Origin: Rhizobium sp. 32-5/1
Lineage (GTDB): Bacteria > Pseudomonadota > Alphaproteobacteria > Rhizobiales > Rhizobiaceae
DNA length: 64,000 nucleotides
Direction of reading: 5' to 3'
NCBI RefSeq assembly: GCF_029537235.1
Contig: NZ_CP120639.1
Span: 930,001-994,000 of the forward strand
Part shown: positions 38,657 through 48,258 of the stretch, piece by piece
Numbering within the stretch: the first letter of the stretch is position 1
How the letters are laid out: each line of letters begins with the position of its first letter
Notes under the pieces: model-generated
Told to the model about the DNA's origin: nothing
Databases searched by the model: none
Seen by the model: the letters and a program-made list of their open reading frames with translations, nothing else
Made by a program: the position numbers and the translations under genes

Positions 38657-39876
38657 ATGGTCGATCGGGGTTTGGTGATCGTGGGCGCCGGTGAGGCCGG
38701 GGTCCGGGCGGCATTCGCGTTGCGAGAGCAAGGCTATCAGGGGTCAGTCACGCTGATCGGCGAAGAACCGCATCTTCCCTATGAGCGCCCGCCCTTGTCC
38801 AAGGTCGGTTCACACAGTGACACCGGGCGGGCCATTGTGGCCGAGGAACGTTTCGCCGGAGCCGGGATCACCTTCCGCCGCGGGTTGCGCGCGCTCCAGT
38901 TGAAGCCCTCTGAGCACCGGCTGGAACTGGAGGGCGGAGAAAATCTCCTTTACGACCGGCTCCTTCTCGCGACCGGCGCCACGCCGCGCCAATTGCCGGG
39001 GCTGCCACCCAACGAACGCATCCATGTCCTGCGCACGGTCGAACACGCGGGCTCCATCCGTCGGTGCATGGGGCCGGGACGACACGTCGCCATCCTCGGC
39101 GGTGGCTTTATCGGCCTCGAGCTCGCAGCTATGGGCCGGTCGCTCGGGGTGGAAGTGACTTTGGTCGAGGTTCAACCACGCGTCTTGATGCGTGGCGTAC
39201 CGGAAAAGTTAGCGCTGGCGCTTCAAGCCCGTCATGCCGCCGAAGGTGTGACGTTAATCTGTGGCGTACCGATCAATGCGATCGAAGCCGGTGAACGCGC
39301 CGTAAGCCTGGCATTTGCAGATGGCAAGTCTATCGAGGCCGATGCTCTCGTCGTCGGCATCGGCTCACAGCCGAATACCGCATTGGCGGATGCGGCAGGG
39401 CTCTTTCTGGAGAACGGCATCTCCGTGGATGCGTATCTGCGCACCAGTGATCCGGACATATTCGCTGCCGGTGACTGCTGCTCGTTTCCGCTCAGTGTTT
39501 ACGGAGGCAGGCGGGTGCGGCTCGAATCCTGGCGTAATGCGCAAGACCAGGAGCCGCGGCCGCCGCCAATATGCTCGGTCGTGAAGAGGCGTTTGTCGCC
39601 ATCCCCTGGTTTTGGTCAGATCAGTATGACCTGACACTACAGGTCGCCGGTCTCGCCGACGGCGCTGTGCGGGAGATCACTCGAACGCTCTCCCCGGATG
39701 CAGCAATCCTCTTCCATCTTAATTCCGAGGGCCAGTTGCTTGCCGCCAGCGGCCTTGGGCCAGGCGGTGCGGTCGCCCGCGACATCCGCGTCGCCGAAAT
39801 GCTGATCGCCAAAGCTGCGCGCCCCGATCCGGCGGCGCTTGCTGATCCTGCCGTAAAACTGAAATCCCTGTTGTGA
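38657..39876 (+). CDS. mocF: Ferredoxin reductase MocF, frameshifted
   Basis: FAD- and NAD(P)H-dependent reductase of about 406 residues, like those of Rieske dioxygenase systems. The FAD loop is VIVGAGEAGVRAAFALREQG, then LPYERPPLSK, YDRLLLATGATPRQLPG, the NAD loop HVAILGGGFIGLELAAMGRS and DIFAAGDCCSFP. One G is missing near 39550; after it the C-terminal domain reads FVAIPWFWSDQYDLTLQVAG. It supplies electrons to MocE. Followed after 24 bases by the PanB-like gene. Confidence 0.9.
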
Positions 39877-39900
39877 GCGCTTGGCGCTAAAGGATGACCG

Positions 39901-40695
39901 ATGAAATCTAACCGTCCCACCGTCGCCGACATTCTGGCACTCAAAGGCAAGCGCCAACTCAGCATGCTCCGGGTCGTGACGCTCCAAGAGGCTGAAGCCG
40001 CGGAGAAGGCCGGCATTGAGATGGTTTCCGTTCCGCCGGCCCTGCTCGGGCCCGCGTTCCGTGAAGCGGCGCCGAGCGTTTTTGCCTTGCCTGGCCTCGA
40101 ATATGGCGACTACGTCACTGCCGAGGAATATCTTCGGGCAGCTTTTCAGGCGATGCGCGCTGGCGGCGACGCCGTCTATTGTGCTGCGAGCCTCGCGATC
40201 ATCCGCAGGCTGCGGGACGAGGGCATCCCGGTCTGCAGCCATGTCGGTCTCATTCCCTCCAAGGCGACTTGGACCGGCGGCTTCAAGGCCGTCGGCAAGA
40301 CTGCTGACAGCGCGATGATGATCTGGAACGCTGTGCAGGCGCTGGAGGAGGCGGGTGCGTTCGCCGCCGAGATTGAGGTGGTCCCGGCCGATGTCGCGGC
40401 GTTGATCAGCGCAAACACCTCTATGTTCATGATCTCGATGGGAGCGGGGCCTGGTTGCGACGCGCAGTATCTCTTTGCCGATGACGTGCTCGGCCAAACC
40501 CGCGGGCATACGCCCCGCCACGCCAAGACCTATCGCAATTTGGCAGCGGAGTTCGACCGGCTGCAGCAGGAGCGCATTGCCGCCTTCGGGGAGTTTCGCC
40601 AGGACGTCGAGAGCGGAGCGTATCCGGCGGAACGGCACAATGTCGGCATGGCGGCGGACGAACTCGTCCGCTTTCGCACCATGATCAACGTCTAA
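39901..40695 (+). CDS. PanB-like protein lacking the canonical metal site
   Basis: 264 residues, frame intact. The fold and end match ketopantoate hydroxymethyltransferase: PVCSHVGLIPSKATWTGGFK, Glu159 in EIEVVPADVAALI, MGAGPGCDAQYLFADDVLG and TRGHTPRHAKTY. In E. coli PanB the metal and substrate ligands are D45, D84, K112 and E114. By alignment these positions are here within VSVPPALLG, LPGLEYG and AVYCAAS, with none of the four residues kept. So it is unlikely to make ketopantoate. PanB uses methylene-THF, which is striking beside FolD, PurU and a demethylase; a C1-related lyase or transferase acting in rhizopine use is possible. AAAGGATG precedes the ATG. Confidence 0.7.
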   Translation: MKSNRPTVADILALKGKRQLSMLRVVTLQEAEAAEKAGIEMVSVPPALLGPAFREAAPSVFALPGLEYGDYVTAEEYLRAAFQAMRAGGDAVYCAASLAIIRRLRDEGIPVCSHVGLIPSKATWTGGFKAVGKTADSAMMIWNAVQALEEAGAFAAEIEVVPADVAALISANTSMFMISMGAGPGCDAQYLFADDVLGQTRGHTPRHAKTYRNLAAEFDRLQQERIAAFGEFRQDVESGAYPAERHNVGMAADELVRFRTMINV

Positions 40696-40717
40696 CAGAG
40701 ACACAGGGGACAATAGA

Positions 40718-41713
40718 ATGACAGTCAATTTCGCCCTTCTGGGCGCGGGCCGCATCGGCCGAGTCCATGCCAAGGCCGTCACCGCCAACCCCGACGCGCG
40801 GCTCGTCGCAGTGGCCGACGCATTCCCGGCTGCCGCCCAGTCGATTGCGGCTCAGTATGGTGTCGAGATCCGCTCGATCGAGGAGATCGAAATCGCCAAG
40901 GATATCCATGCTGTGATCATCTGCACGCCGACGGATACCCATGCTGACCTTATCGAACGGTTTGCCAGAGCCGGCAAGGCGATCTTCTGCGAAAAGCCGA
41001 TCGATCTCGATGTCGAACGGGTAAAAGCCTGCATAGCCGTCGTCAAGCAGACCGGTGCCAAGCTTATGGTCGGCTTCAACCGACGCTTCGATCCTCATTT
41101 CATGGCTGTGAAAAATGCGATCGACGACGGTCGGATCGGAAAGGTCGAGATGATCACGATTACGTCACGTGACCCCGGTCCGCCTTCCATGGACTATATC
41201 GGCCGTTCTGGGGGCATCTTCCGCGACATGACGATCCACGATTTCGACATGGCCCGCTTCCTGCTCGATGGCGAAGCAATCAGCTCTGTCTCGGCTCATG
41301 CCGCAGTTCTCGTCGATCCTGCGATTGGCGCCGCGGGCGACTATGACAGCGCGACCGTTATCCTAGAGACCGCAATCGGTCGCCAGGCAGTCATCTCGAA
41401 CTCCCGCCGCGCCACCTACGGCTACGATCAACGCATCGAGGTGCATGGCTCCAAGGGCTCGGCGTCCGCCGAGAACCAGCGGCCGATCTCGATCGAGGTC
41501 GCGACGTCTGAGGGCTACACCCGACCCCCTCTGCATGACTTTTTCATGACTCGATACACAGACGCCTATGCCAACGAGATTGCAGGCTTCATCGCGGCCA
41601 TTGAAAGCGGAGCCGCCATTTCCCCGAGCGGGGAGGACGGTTTGCACGCTTTGCAGCTCGCGGACGCAGCTCTGGATAGCGTTCGGTTGGGAAAGCGCGT
41701 CAGCCTGGGGTGA
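40718..41713 (+). CDS. mocA: Gfo/Idh/MocA-family inositol/inosamine dehydrogenase
   Basis: 331 residues. The Rossmann start is FALLGAGRIGRVHAKAVTAN; the family signature EKP with catalytic Lys is in AIFCEKPIDLD; the C-terminal domain has GFNRRFDPHFMAVKNAIDDG, GGIFRDMTIHDFDMARFLLD (catalytic D-x-x-x-H area) and VHGSKGSASAENQRP. Oxidises inositol- or inosamine-type polyols with NAD(P). Last gene of the moc-like operon. Either MocA (scyllo-inosamine dehydrogenase) or an IolG paralogue; context favours MocA. Confidence 0.85.
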   Translation: MTVNFALLGAGRIGRVHAKAVTANPDARLVAVADAFPAAAQSIAAQYGVEIRSIEEIEIAKDIHAVIICTPTDTHADLIERFARAGKAIFCEKPIDLDVERVKACIAVVKQTGAKLMVGFNRRFDPHFMAVKNAIDDGRIGKVEMITITSRDPGPPSMDYIGRSGGIFRDMTIHDFDMARFLLDGEAISSVSAHAAVLVDPAIGAAGDYDSATVILETAIGRQAVISNSRRATYGYDQRIEVHGSKGSASAENQRPISIEVATSEGYTRPPLHDFFMTRYTDAYANEIAGFIAAIESGAAISPSGEDGLHALQLADAALDSVRLGKRVSLG

Positions 41714-42176
41714 GAGACTTTGTCTGTAGCTGCCGGTCGTATCATCGATGCGGGGCTTGCAATTTCCGTTCCGATCGTGATGCGAAAATGATTTCCTTCG
41801 ACAATGAGTCGATGCGAACATAACTTTCGTGGAACCGCTTTGCGGCTCCAAAGCGGTAATCCCATGCCGACCTTATTTGTCGGCTTCGGAACTGGCTGCA
41901 CAAAAGAGCAGCCAGTCTACCTTCGGCACCGGTTCAGTCGCTCGCGCCAGGTTAAGGCGCCAACCTTGCCTAGAAAATCTGTGACAGAGCAAAAAGTGTC
42001 CGGTCGTCAGTCCGAACCCGTGTCAAGGCGCGCAAGTCCCATCATTAGCTGCAAAGCGGTACTGCGCAACTCGCTCATCACTTGACTAGCGCTGCCAACC
42101 CGTCATGGCGTTCGCGGAACCCACCAGCTGGATCTATGCTCCGCACGCGGTTCGATTGAAAGATCATGCCCTCGCC
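41714..42176. other. 463 bases without a gene; holds a dispersed repeat
   Basis: The only structure I see is the dispersed repeat copy starting at 42025. The first 300 bases show no credible frame or hairpin. Confidence 0.45.
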
Positions 42177-42186
42177 TTACGCTGCA
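42025..42186. repeat. Dispersed repeat, copy A
   Basis: About 160 bases roughly 80 percent identical to 56497-56649, with common blocks such as GCTGCAAAGCG, ACCCGTCATGGC, CAGCTGGATCTA and TTGAAAGATCATGCCC. Each copy carries a short frame: M-A-F-A-E-P-T-S-W-I-Y-A-P here, M-A-L-A-E-A-S-W-I-Y-A-P in copy B. Its right end overlaps the last codons of the LysR gene. Confidence 0.65.
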
Positions 42187-43130
42187 TTCGCATTCAGCAT
42201 GAAATCAACGAACGCGCGAAGCTTTCCCGGCATATGTTTGCGATGTGGATAATACAGATGAAACGCATCGTCCATCCCGCTGTGCTGCTTCAGAATCCGC
42301 CGCAATTGGCCGCCGGTTAGCTCCTGTTTCGCAAACTGCTCGAATACGAAACCGATGCCTTGCCCCTGAACGGCCGCGTCCACGACAGACCTCATTTCGT
42401 CGAGTAAAAGACGCCCCTGCACGTCGATTTGAGTTATTTGACCTTCTGAATCGAACTTCCATTCAAACCACCGGCCTCCCACGGAATAGCGTTGCCGAAT
42501 GCAGTTGTGGTTCAGCAGATCATCAATGGTCTTGGGCTCCTTTCGATTTTGAAAATAGTCTGGGGCGGCTACCACGATTCTTTTCTGTACCGATCCCAGC
42601 TGCCTGGCCACCATATCGTTCTGCACTCTCTTGCCCATCCGTATGCCGATGTCGAAGCCGGCATTGACGATGTCGCCGAGCACGTTATCCAACGAGATCT
42701 CGACATTGATCAGAGGAAAAGTCGCCAGAAAGGCATCTATGTGGGGTTCGATCAACATACGGTATGCGACATATGAAGAATTGACGCGCACGGTGCCAGA
42801 CGGCTGATCAGTTGCCAGCAAAGCTTCTGACAAGGAGTCTCGGATCAGTGCAAGCGCGGGTGCCATTTTTGAATTCAGTGACGAGCCCGCCTCGGTCAGG
42901 CTGACGCTGCGCGTGGTGCGGTTGAATAACCGAACATTCAATTGTGCTTCCATGGCTTTGATGGTGCGTGATACTGCAGTGGGCGTGACGTCCAATTCTG
43001 CTGCCGCTCGGGCAAAGTTCAAATGCCGGGCCGCCGCTTCGAACGTCAAAAGCCCCGGAAGGTGTACCGGTAGCGAGGAGGGCACCACTGCCGCACGGCC
43101 GGAATCCTGGATTATGATCTTTTTGTTCAT
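42177..43130 (-). CDS. LysR-family transcriptional regulator
   Basis: 317 residues. The LysR HTH is LLTFEAAARHLNFARAAAEL with VTPTAVSRTIKAMEAQL and RLFNRTTRSVSLTEAG; the inducer domain includes GTVRVNSSYVAYRMLIEPHI and VDAAVQGQGIGFVFEQF. ATG at 43130. It is divergent from the Old Yellow Enzyme gene with a 103-base AT-rich gap, the normal place for a LysR operator, so it probably controls the reductase/SnoaL/hydrolase series. Group close to GcvA/TrmX-like regulators by its N-terminal GLLTFEAAARHL. Confidence 0.88.
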   Translation of the reverse strand: MNKKIIIQDSGRAAVVPSSLPVHLPGLLTFEAAARHLNFARAAAELDVTPTAVSRTIKAMEAQLNVRLFNRTTRSVSLTEAGSSLNSKMAPALALIRDSLSEALLATDQPSGTVRVNSSYVAYRMLIEPHIDAFLATFPLINVEISLDNVLGDIVNAGFDIGIRMGKRVQNDMVARQLGSVQKRIVVAAPDYFQNRKEPKTIDDLLNHNCIRQRYSVGGRWFEWKFDSEGQITQIDVQGRLLLDEMRSVVDAAVQGQGIGFVFEQFAKQELTGGQLRRILKQHSGMDDAFHLYYPHRKHMPGKLRAFVDFMLNANAA

Positions 43131-43233
43131 ACTGTATGGCCGCTTCTGATTATTTACGTCATTATCGCGGATCTCTATACTGCAGCCCTGACACAAATTC
43201 ATCATGAAACTTGGTTGTCGCAGGGAATAAGAA

Positions 43234-44336
43234 ATGACGCTCAGCAGTTCTTTCAGCGATCTTTTTTCGCCAATGGAGATGGGTGCGTTGAGGCTCGCAA
43301 ACCGCATCGTCATGGCGCCGCTCACACGCAGTCGCATGGGCAACGATGGCGTGCCGAATGAAATGCACGCCCGCTACTACGCACAGCGGGCCAGCGCGGG
43401 CTTGATCATCAGCGAGGCGGCCAACATCTCCGCGCAGGGACGTGGCTATGCGTTGACACCGGGCATCTGGACGGAAGAACAGGTAGCAGGCTGGAAAAAG
43501 TGACCGATGCTGTGCACGCAGCCGGCGGCCTGATCGTATGCCAGCTGTGGCATGTGGGCCGTTTCTCGCATGTGGACCTGCAGCCGGACGGCGGCGCCCC
43601 GGTGGCACCCTCTGCGATCCGGGCAGAAGGGCAGACTTATACCGAAAACGGGATGTTGGATGTCTCGATGCCGCGGGCACTGGAAACGTCCGAGATTTCC
43701 GGCATCATCCAGCAATATCGGCACGCTGCGGAATGCGCACACCGCGCCGGTTTCGATGGCGTCGAAGTGCATTCCGCCAACAGCTATTTGCTGGACCAGT
43801 TCCTGCGCGATTCGACCAACCAGCGTGACGACGAATACGGCGGCAATATCGAAAATCGCAGCCGGCTCACGTTGGAAGTTACTGCGGCGGTCGTGGAGGT
43901 CTGGGGTCACAACCGCGTTGGTATTCGACTTTCTCCGGTGACGCCGGACGCTGGTAACACGCCGCTCGACAGCCAGGTCATGCAGACATATGGCCATTTG
44001 ATCAAGCAGCTGAACCGCTTCTATTTGGCGTATATGCACTTTGTCGAGGGCGCCACGGCCACCTCGCGGTCCGTGCCCGACGGCGTGGACCTCGACGCTT
44101 TGCGCGCACTGTTTAAAGGCGCTTACATCGGCAACAACAACTACGACCTCAACCTCGCGGTGAACCGCCGCGCGGAAGGTAAGGTCGATGCCGTCGCCTT
44201 TGGTCGTCCATTCATAGCCAATCCCGATCTGGTCCGTCGCTTGAAAGAGGGCGCTGACTTGGCTGTAGCCCCGCGTGAAACCTATTACGGCAACGGTGCC
44301 AACGGTTACACCGACTGGCCTGTGCTGGCGGGCTGA
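43234..44336 (+). CDS. Old Yellow Enzyme alkene reductase (NemA-like), frameshifted
   Basis: FMN-dependent NAD(P)H:alkene reductase of about 367 residues. The N-terminus is SDLFSPMEMGALRLANRIVM and APLTRSRMGNDGVPNEMHA; the catalytic H-x-x-N is in GVEVHSANSYLLDQFLRDST followed by NQRDDEYGGNIENR. VGIRLSPVT, VDAVAFGRPFIANPDLVRRL and YTDWP complete it. One base is missing at about 43496-43501, between AGWKK and VTDAVHAAGGLI. Reduces activated C=C bonds or nitro/maleimide electrophiles. First gene of the LysR-controlled run. Confidence 0.88.
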
Positions 44337-44407
44337 GCAGGTTTGTTGCCGACACAGTATCAACGTGGAATCGAAGAGTCGTGGCGACTCTTACCAGGAG
44401 TAATCGA

Positions 44408-44905
44408 GTGAAGACGACTTTCATCAAGACTTTGATTTTCGCAGCAATCGCTGTCGGAATGTTCACAACCGCCCAGGCCGCAGACTCGCCAACCCGGCCA
44501 ATAGCCAACCAAGGAAAAACCATGAGCAACCCGACCTACGTGCACGATTACCAAGCCATCTCTGAAGTGCTGAACAAGTACATCGAAGGCTGCAAGCAAG
44601 CCAAGAGCAGCATCATGAAATCCGCTTTCCACCCCCAGGCAACGATGTACAGCGTGGGCCCGGATGGCAAGCTCACCGGCGGTGCAATTCCGATCCTGTT
44701 CGAGGGGATCGACAAGGGTTTCCGCCCGTCTCCCGACGCGACGGCCGCGATAACCCGCATCGAGATCGTCGGTACGGCGGCTAGCGCCCGCATCGACGCC
44801 AACGACATGTCAGGCATCTCGTTCACCGACTTCTTCCATCTGCTGAAGGTCGACGGCCAGTGGACGGTGGTCAACAAGATTTTCCAGACGCACGTGGCGC
44901 CTTAA
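44408..44905 (+). CDS. Secreted SnoaL/NTF2-like protein (lumazine-binding-like), copy 1
   Basis: 165 residues from GTG at 44408 with AGGAG 8 bases before it. A signal peptide (VKTTFIKTLIFAAIAVGMFTTAQA) is followed by a 126-residue NTF2-like fold: HDYQAISEVLNKYIEGCKQA, SSIMKSAFHPQATMYSVGPD, GAIPILFEGIDKGFRP, ITRIEIVGTAASARIDANDM, FTDFFHLLKVDGQWTVVNKI. An internal ATG at 44522 would give the form without signal. The family has no proven catalysis. A broken copy follows at 45178 and a third at 47816. Confidence 0.78.
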   Translation: MKTTFIKTLIFAAIAVGMFTTAQAADSPTRPIANQGKTMSNPTYVHDYQAISEVLNKYIEGCKQAKSSIMKSAFHPQATMYSVGPDGKLTGGAIPILFEGIDKGFRPSPDATAAITRIEIVGTAASARIDANDMSGISFTDFFHLLKVDGQWTVVNKIFQTHVAP

Positions 44906-45177
44906 CCAACCATATGCGCAACTCCATCCAAGACCCGCGACTGAGCCAGCCTGCCGGTTGACCCAGTCCAGTGGGAAGGGCGCCCTGGATCGCCGATGGT
45001 AGTGCGCGCCTACCAACAAATGTAGCGGCGGATATGACGGTAGCTTCTGGAATCGCATACATCTGCCGCTAGAGATCTCTCACGATCTGCGCGGAATCTG
45101 GCCGAAGGATGAGCCGCATGGAGCCGCTTTCAGTAGGAAGGTGCTTCTTGTTCAGCGTTGATGCCGACTGAAAGCTT

Positions 45178-45340
45178 TTGGGCCAAGCCATTCACAATCT
45201 GTTCGACGGTACAGGCACTGATCTTCGTCCGTCGCCTGAAGCTCAAGGCGTCATTGTCCGCATCGAGATCGTTGGCACCGCTGCAAGCCCGCATCGATAC
45301 CGACGACGTCTCTGGCTCCTGCTTCACATTCACTCACTCG
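45178..45340 (+). pseudogene. SnoaL/NTF2-like fragment, broken copy
   Basis: Reads NLFDGTGTDLRPSPEAQGVI and VRIEIVGTAAS, closely matching the middle of the copy at 44408, then after a one-base shift ARIDTDDVSGSCFT. Start and end are missing. It lies directly before the hydrolase gene, a leftover of a duplication. Confidence 0.65.
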
Positions 45341-45355
45341 CTAAAAGGAAATATC

Positions 45356-46375
45356 ATGAAACCTCTCACCTCCGCGGTCGCCCTGTCCGCCTTGGCCCTG
45401 GCGGTTGGTAACGCTTCTGCGGCCGACCGGCCGGGCGTCGAACGCAATGTTGCAGAATTCCTGCAATCCCTTGAAGGTGGCAAGACGCTCGACACCATGA
45501 CGCCTGTCGAGGCCCGCGCGGCGCTGGCGGGTGCCCAGGCTGCGCCCGAAGTTGCCTTGCCGGCGGCTGACGTCAGCGAGAAGACGATCCACGTCAATGG
45601 CAGCGACCTGAAGCTGACGATCGTTCGTCCAGCCGGCAGCAGACAGGAGACCTTGCCTGCGTTCATGTACTTCCACGGCGGTGGCTGGGTGCTGGGCGAC
45701 TTCCCGACCCACGAACGGCTGGTGCGTGACCTGGTGGCGGGCTCGGGTGCGGTGGCGGTCTTCGTCAATTACACCCTGTCGCCTGAGGCAGGATACGGCG
45801 TTGCGGTCGAACAAGGCTATGCTGCGACGAAATGGGTGGCAGAGCATGGCAAGGAGCTAAACGTCGATGGCAAGCGCCTCGCCGTAGCTGGGAACAGCGC
45901 AGGCGGCAACCTGGCCGCCGTGGTTGCCTTGATGGCGAGTGAAAAGGGCGCACCTGCACTACGTTCGCAAGTGTTGCTGTGTCCCGTCACGGATGCAAAC
46001 TTCGACACGCCGTCGTACAAGGAGTTCGCCAACGGCTACTTCCTGACCAAGGACTTGATGGTGTGGTTCTGGGATCATTACACGACCGATGTCGATGCAC
46101 GCAAGATGATCTACGCTTCGCCGCTGCAGGCGACGACCAAGCAGCTTCAGGGCCTGCCGCCGACACTGATCCAAACCGCCGAATTCGACGTCCTGCGCGA
46201 TGAAGCCGAGGCTTATGCCCGCAAGCTCGACGCTGCGGGTGTGCATGTGAAGTCGGTCCGCTACAACGGCATGATTCACGATTTTGGGCTGTCGAATGCG
46301 TTCAGCCATCTGCCGGCGCCCCGCGGCGCGATCGCGCAGGCATCGCAAGAACTCAAGATTAACCTGAGCGAATAA
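45356..46375 (+). CDS. Exported alpha/beta hydrolase, HSL family
   Basis: 339 residues from ATG at 45356 (AAAGGA upstream). A signal peptide MKPLTSAVALSALALAVGNA-SA directs export. The hormone-sensitive-lipase oxyanion motif is YFHGGGWVLGDFPTHERLVR, the nucleophile elbow GNSAGGNLAAVVALM (Ser), the acid in AEFDVLRDEAEAYARKL and the His in GMIHDFGLSNAF. An ester or lactone hydrolase; exact substrate unknown. The same operon-like run has two OYEs and SnoaL proteins. Confidence 0.88.
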   Translation: MKPLTSAVALSALALAVGNASAADRPGVERNVAEFLQSLEGGKTLDTMTPVEARAALAGAQAAPEVALPAADVSEKTIHVNGSDLKLTIVRPAGSRQETLPAFMYFHGGGWVLGDFPTHERLVRDLVAGSGAVAVFVNYTLSPEAGYGVAVEQGYAATKWVAEHGKELNVDGKRLAVAGNSAGGNLAAVVALMASEKGAPALRSQVLLCPVTDANFDTPSYKEFANGYFLTKDLMVWFWDHYTTDVDARKMIYASPLQATTKQLQGLPPTLIQTAEFDVLRDEAEAYARKLDAAGVHVKSVRYNGMIHDFGLSNAFSHLPAPRGAIAQASQELKINLSE

Positions 46376-46615
46376 TTTCAAAGGCATGTAATCCGCAGCT
46401 TTTGGCAAAGGTGCGGGACTTCATGATTAAAACACCGATGCGCTGGAGAACGCGCATCGGCTAGAGATGTGAGGGCATAAACTCCTCGCTGAAATTCGAT
46501 TTGTTCATGATGATCTTCTTGCCTCAAATTTAGGAAAGAAGGTGTCTACAAATCACGGGGCTATTCACTCGGTCAGCGACCTTAGCACTTAAAATCAGAA
46601 ACAGTCTGGAATCGA

Positions 46616-47764
46616 ATGTCTAAGTTATTTGAAAAATTGAGCCTGCGTGGCGTCACTTTGCGCAACCGTCTGGTCGTCTCCCCGATGTGCCAGTACCAGG
46701 CGATTGATGGGTATGTGAATGACTACCACCTCATCCACTATGGCAAATTTGCCCTGGGCGGCTTTGGCATGGTGATGGTCGAAGCAACAGGCGTTTCGCC
46801 CGAAGGACGGATCACCCATGGCGACCTTGGTCTCTGGGACGATGCGCATATCGAAGGCATGTCGCGCGTCGGTGCTGCCATCAAGAAATTCGGTGCAATT
46901 GCCGGTATCCAGATCGGTCATGCTGGGCCCAAAGCATCGCTCTTGCGTCCATGGGATGGCAATTCTCCTATTCTGGAAGCGCCCATGCATGCGGGCGAAG
47001 AGCGGTGGCCCACTGTTTCTCCAAGTGGCGAGCCAATGGAAGAGGGCTGGCCGGATACGACAGCCCTTGACGACGATGGCATGGCCAAGGTGCGCGCGGA
47101 TTTCGCCAATGCTGCACGCCGGGCTCTGACTGCCGGGTTTGATGTTCTGGAGCTCCATTGTGCCCATGGCTTCCTCCTGAGTTCGTTTCTCTCGCCTCTC
47201 ACCAACAGGCGCGCCGACGAGTACGGTGGGAGCCTTGCCAATCGCATGCGTCTTCCTCTGGAAATCGCGCGCGAACTGCGTGAAATCTGGCCCGAGGACA
47301 AGCCGCTTTTCGTGCGCATCTCTGCGGTCGACGGTAGCCGCGAAGGCTGGACCATTGACGATTCCGTCGCATTTGCGCGCGAACTCAAAAGCATTGGCGT
47401 CGATGTGATCGACAACTCGTCGGGCGGGTTTGACGTCTTCGACTATCCCATGGGTTACGGCTTCCAGGTGCCATTCGCCGCGAAAGTGCGCGACGGGGCC
47501 GAAATCAAGACTATGGCCGTCGGGCTTATTCTCGATCCGCACCAAGCCGAGGCCATCGTCGCCAATGGCGAGGCAGATCTGGTCGCCGTGGGCCATGCGG
47601 CGCTAAACAATCCCAACTTCGCTTTCCATGCCCAACAGGCTCTGGACGCGGCGGCCCCCGATGCTCCGTTCTCCAATTGGCCACCCCAACTTGGCTGGTG
47701 GCTCGATAACCGGGCGAAGCGTCTGGCAAAGCTCGGCCCGCTGGCGCCTAGCAAGGCTGCATAA
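46616..47764 (+). CDS. Old Yellow Enzyme, YqjM-type ene-reductase
   Basis: 382 residues, frame intact. The classical thermophilic-like OYE marks are present: Cys25 and Tyr27 in VVSPMCQYQA, GIQIGHAGPKAS, the H-x-x-H pair in ELHCAHGFLLSSFLSPLTNR, ADEYGGSLANR, VRISAVDGSREGWTIDDSV and VGHAALNNPNFAF. It differs from the NemA-like copy at 43234, so the locus carries both OYE classes. The 240 bases before it show no feature except a weak purine-rich ribosome site. SnoaL copy 3 follows after 51 bases. Confidence 0.92.
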   Translation: MSKLFEKLSLRGVTLRNRLVVSPMCQYQAIDGYVNDYHLIHYGKFALGGFGMVMVEATGVSPEGRITHGDLGLWDDAHIEGMSRVGAAIKKFGAIAGIQIGHAGPKASLLRPWDGNSPILEAPMHAGEERWPTVSPSGEPMEEGWPDTTALDDDGMAKVRADFANAARRALTAGFDVLELHCAHGFLLSSFLSPLTNRRADEYGGSLANRMRLPLEIARELREIWPEDKPLFVRISAVDGSREGWTIDDSVAFARELKSIGVDVIDNSSGGFDVFDYPMGYGFQVPFAAKVRDGAEIKTMAVGLILDPHQAEAIVANGEADLVAVGHAALNNPNFAFHAQQALDAAAPDAPFSNWPPQLGWWLDNRAKRLAKLGPLAPSKAA

Positions 47765-47815
47765 ACCGTCGAATATCCAATTCGACGCCACTTAATCACA
47801 CTGAAGGAGATTATC

Positions 47816-48196
47816 TTGAAACCCACATTTGTTGACGACTACGCCGCGATCACCGAGACCCTGAACAAATACAATCAGGGTGTTGCCAAGGCCGACAGCT
47901 CCATCATGAAGCCCGCCTTTGCCGCAGAAGCCACCATTTTCAGTTCCAAGGATGGTGCGCTGAACGGCGGCGCGATCTCTGGCCTGTTCGAAGGCATTGA
48001 TACCGCGTTCAAGGCAACCCCGGAAAGCCGTTATGCGATCGCTTACATCGACATTACCGGGACGGCGGCCAGCGCGCGCGTCGATACTAACGATTCCTCG
48101 GACGGCCAGTGCTTTACGGACTACTTCCACCTTCTCAAAATCAAGGGAATATGGACCATTCTGAGCAAGGTTTTTCACTCCCACCCATCCGCCTGA
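47816..48196 (+). CDS. SnoaL/NTF2-like protein, copy 3 (cytoplasmic)
   Basis: 126 residues, TTG or near-ATG start at 47816 with AAGGAGAT upstream. It lacks a signal peptide. The body FVDDYAAITETLNKYNQGVA, SSIMKPAFAAEATIFSSKDG, GAISGLFEGIDTAFKATPES and ASARVDTNDSSDGQCFTDYF parallels the exported copy at 44408. So the cluster has one exported and one cytoplasmic version. Sits between an OYE and an NAD(P)-binding protein. Confidence 0.75.
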   Translation: MKPTFVDDYAAITETLNKYNQGVAKADSSIMKPAFAAEATIFSSKDGALNGGAISGLFEGIDTAFKATPESRYAIAYIDITGTAASARVDTNDSSDGQCFTDYFHLLKIKGIWTILSKVFHSHPSA

Positions 48197-48258
48197 CCTC
48201 ACCAATTGACCGGATGCGGGCAATCGCTGTCCGCATCCCATTTTTCAAGGAAAGAGAC

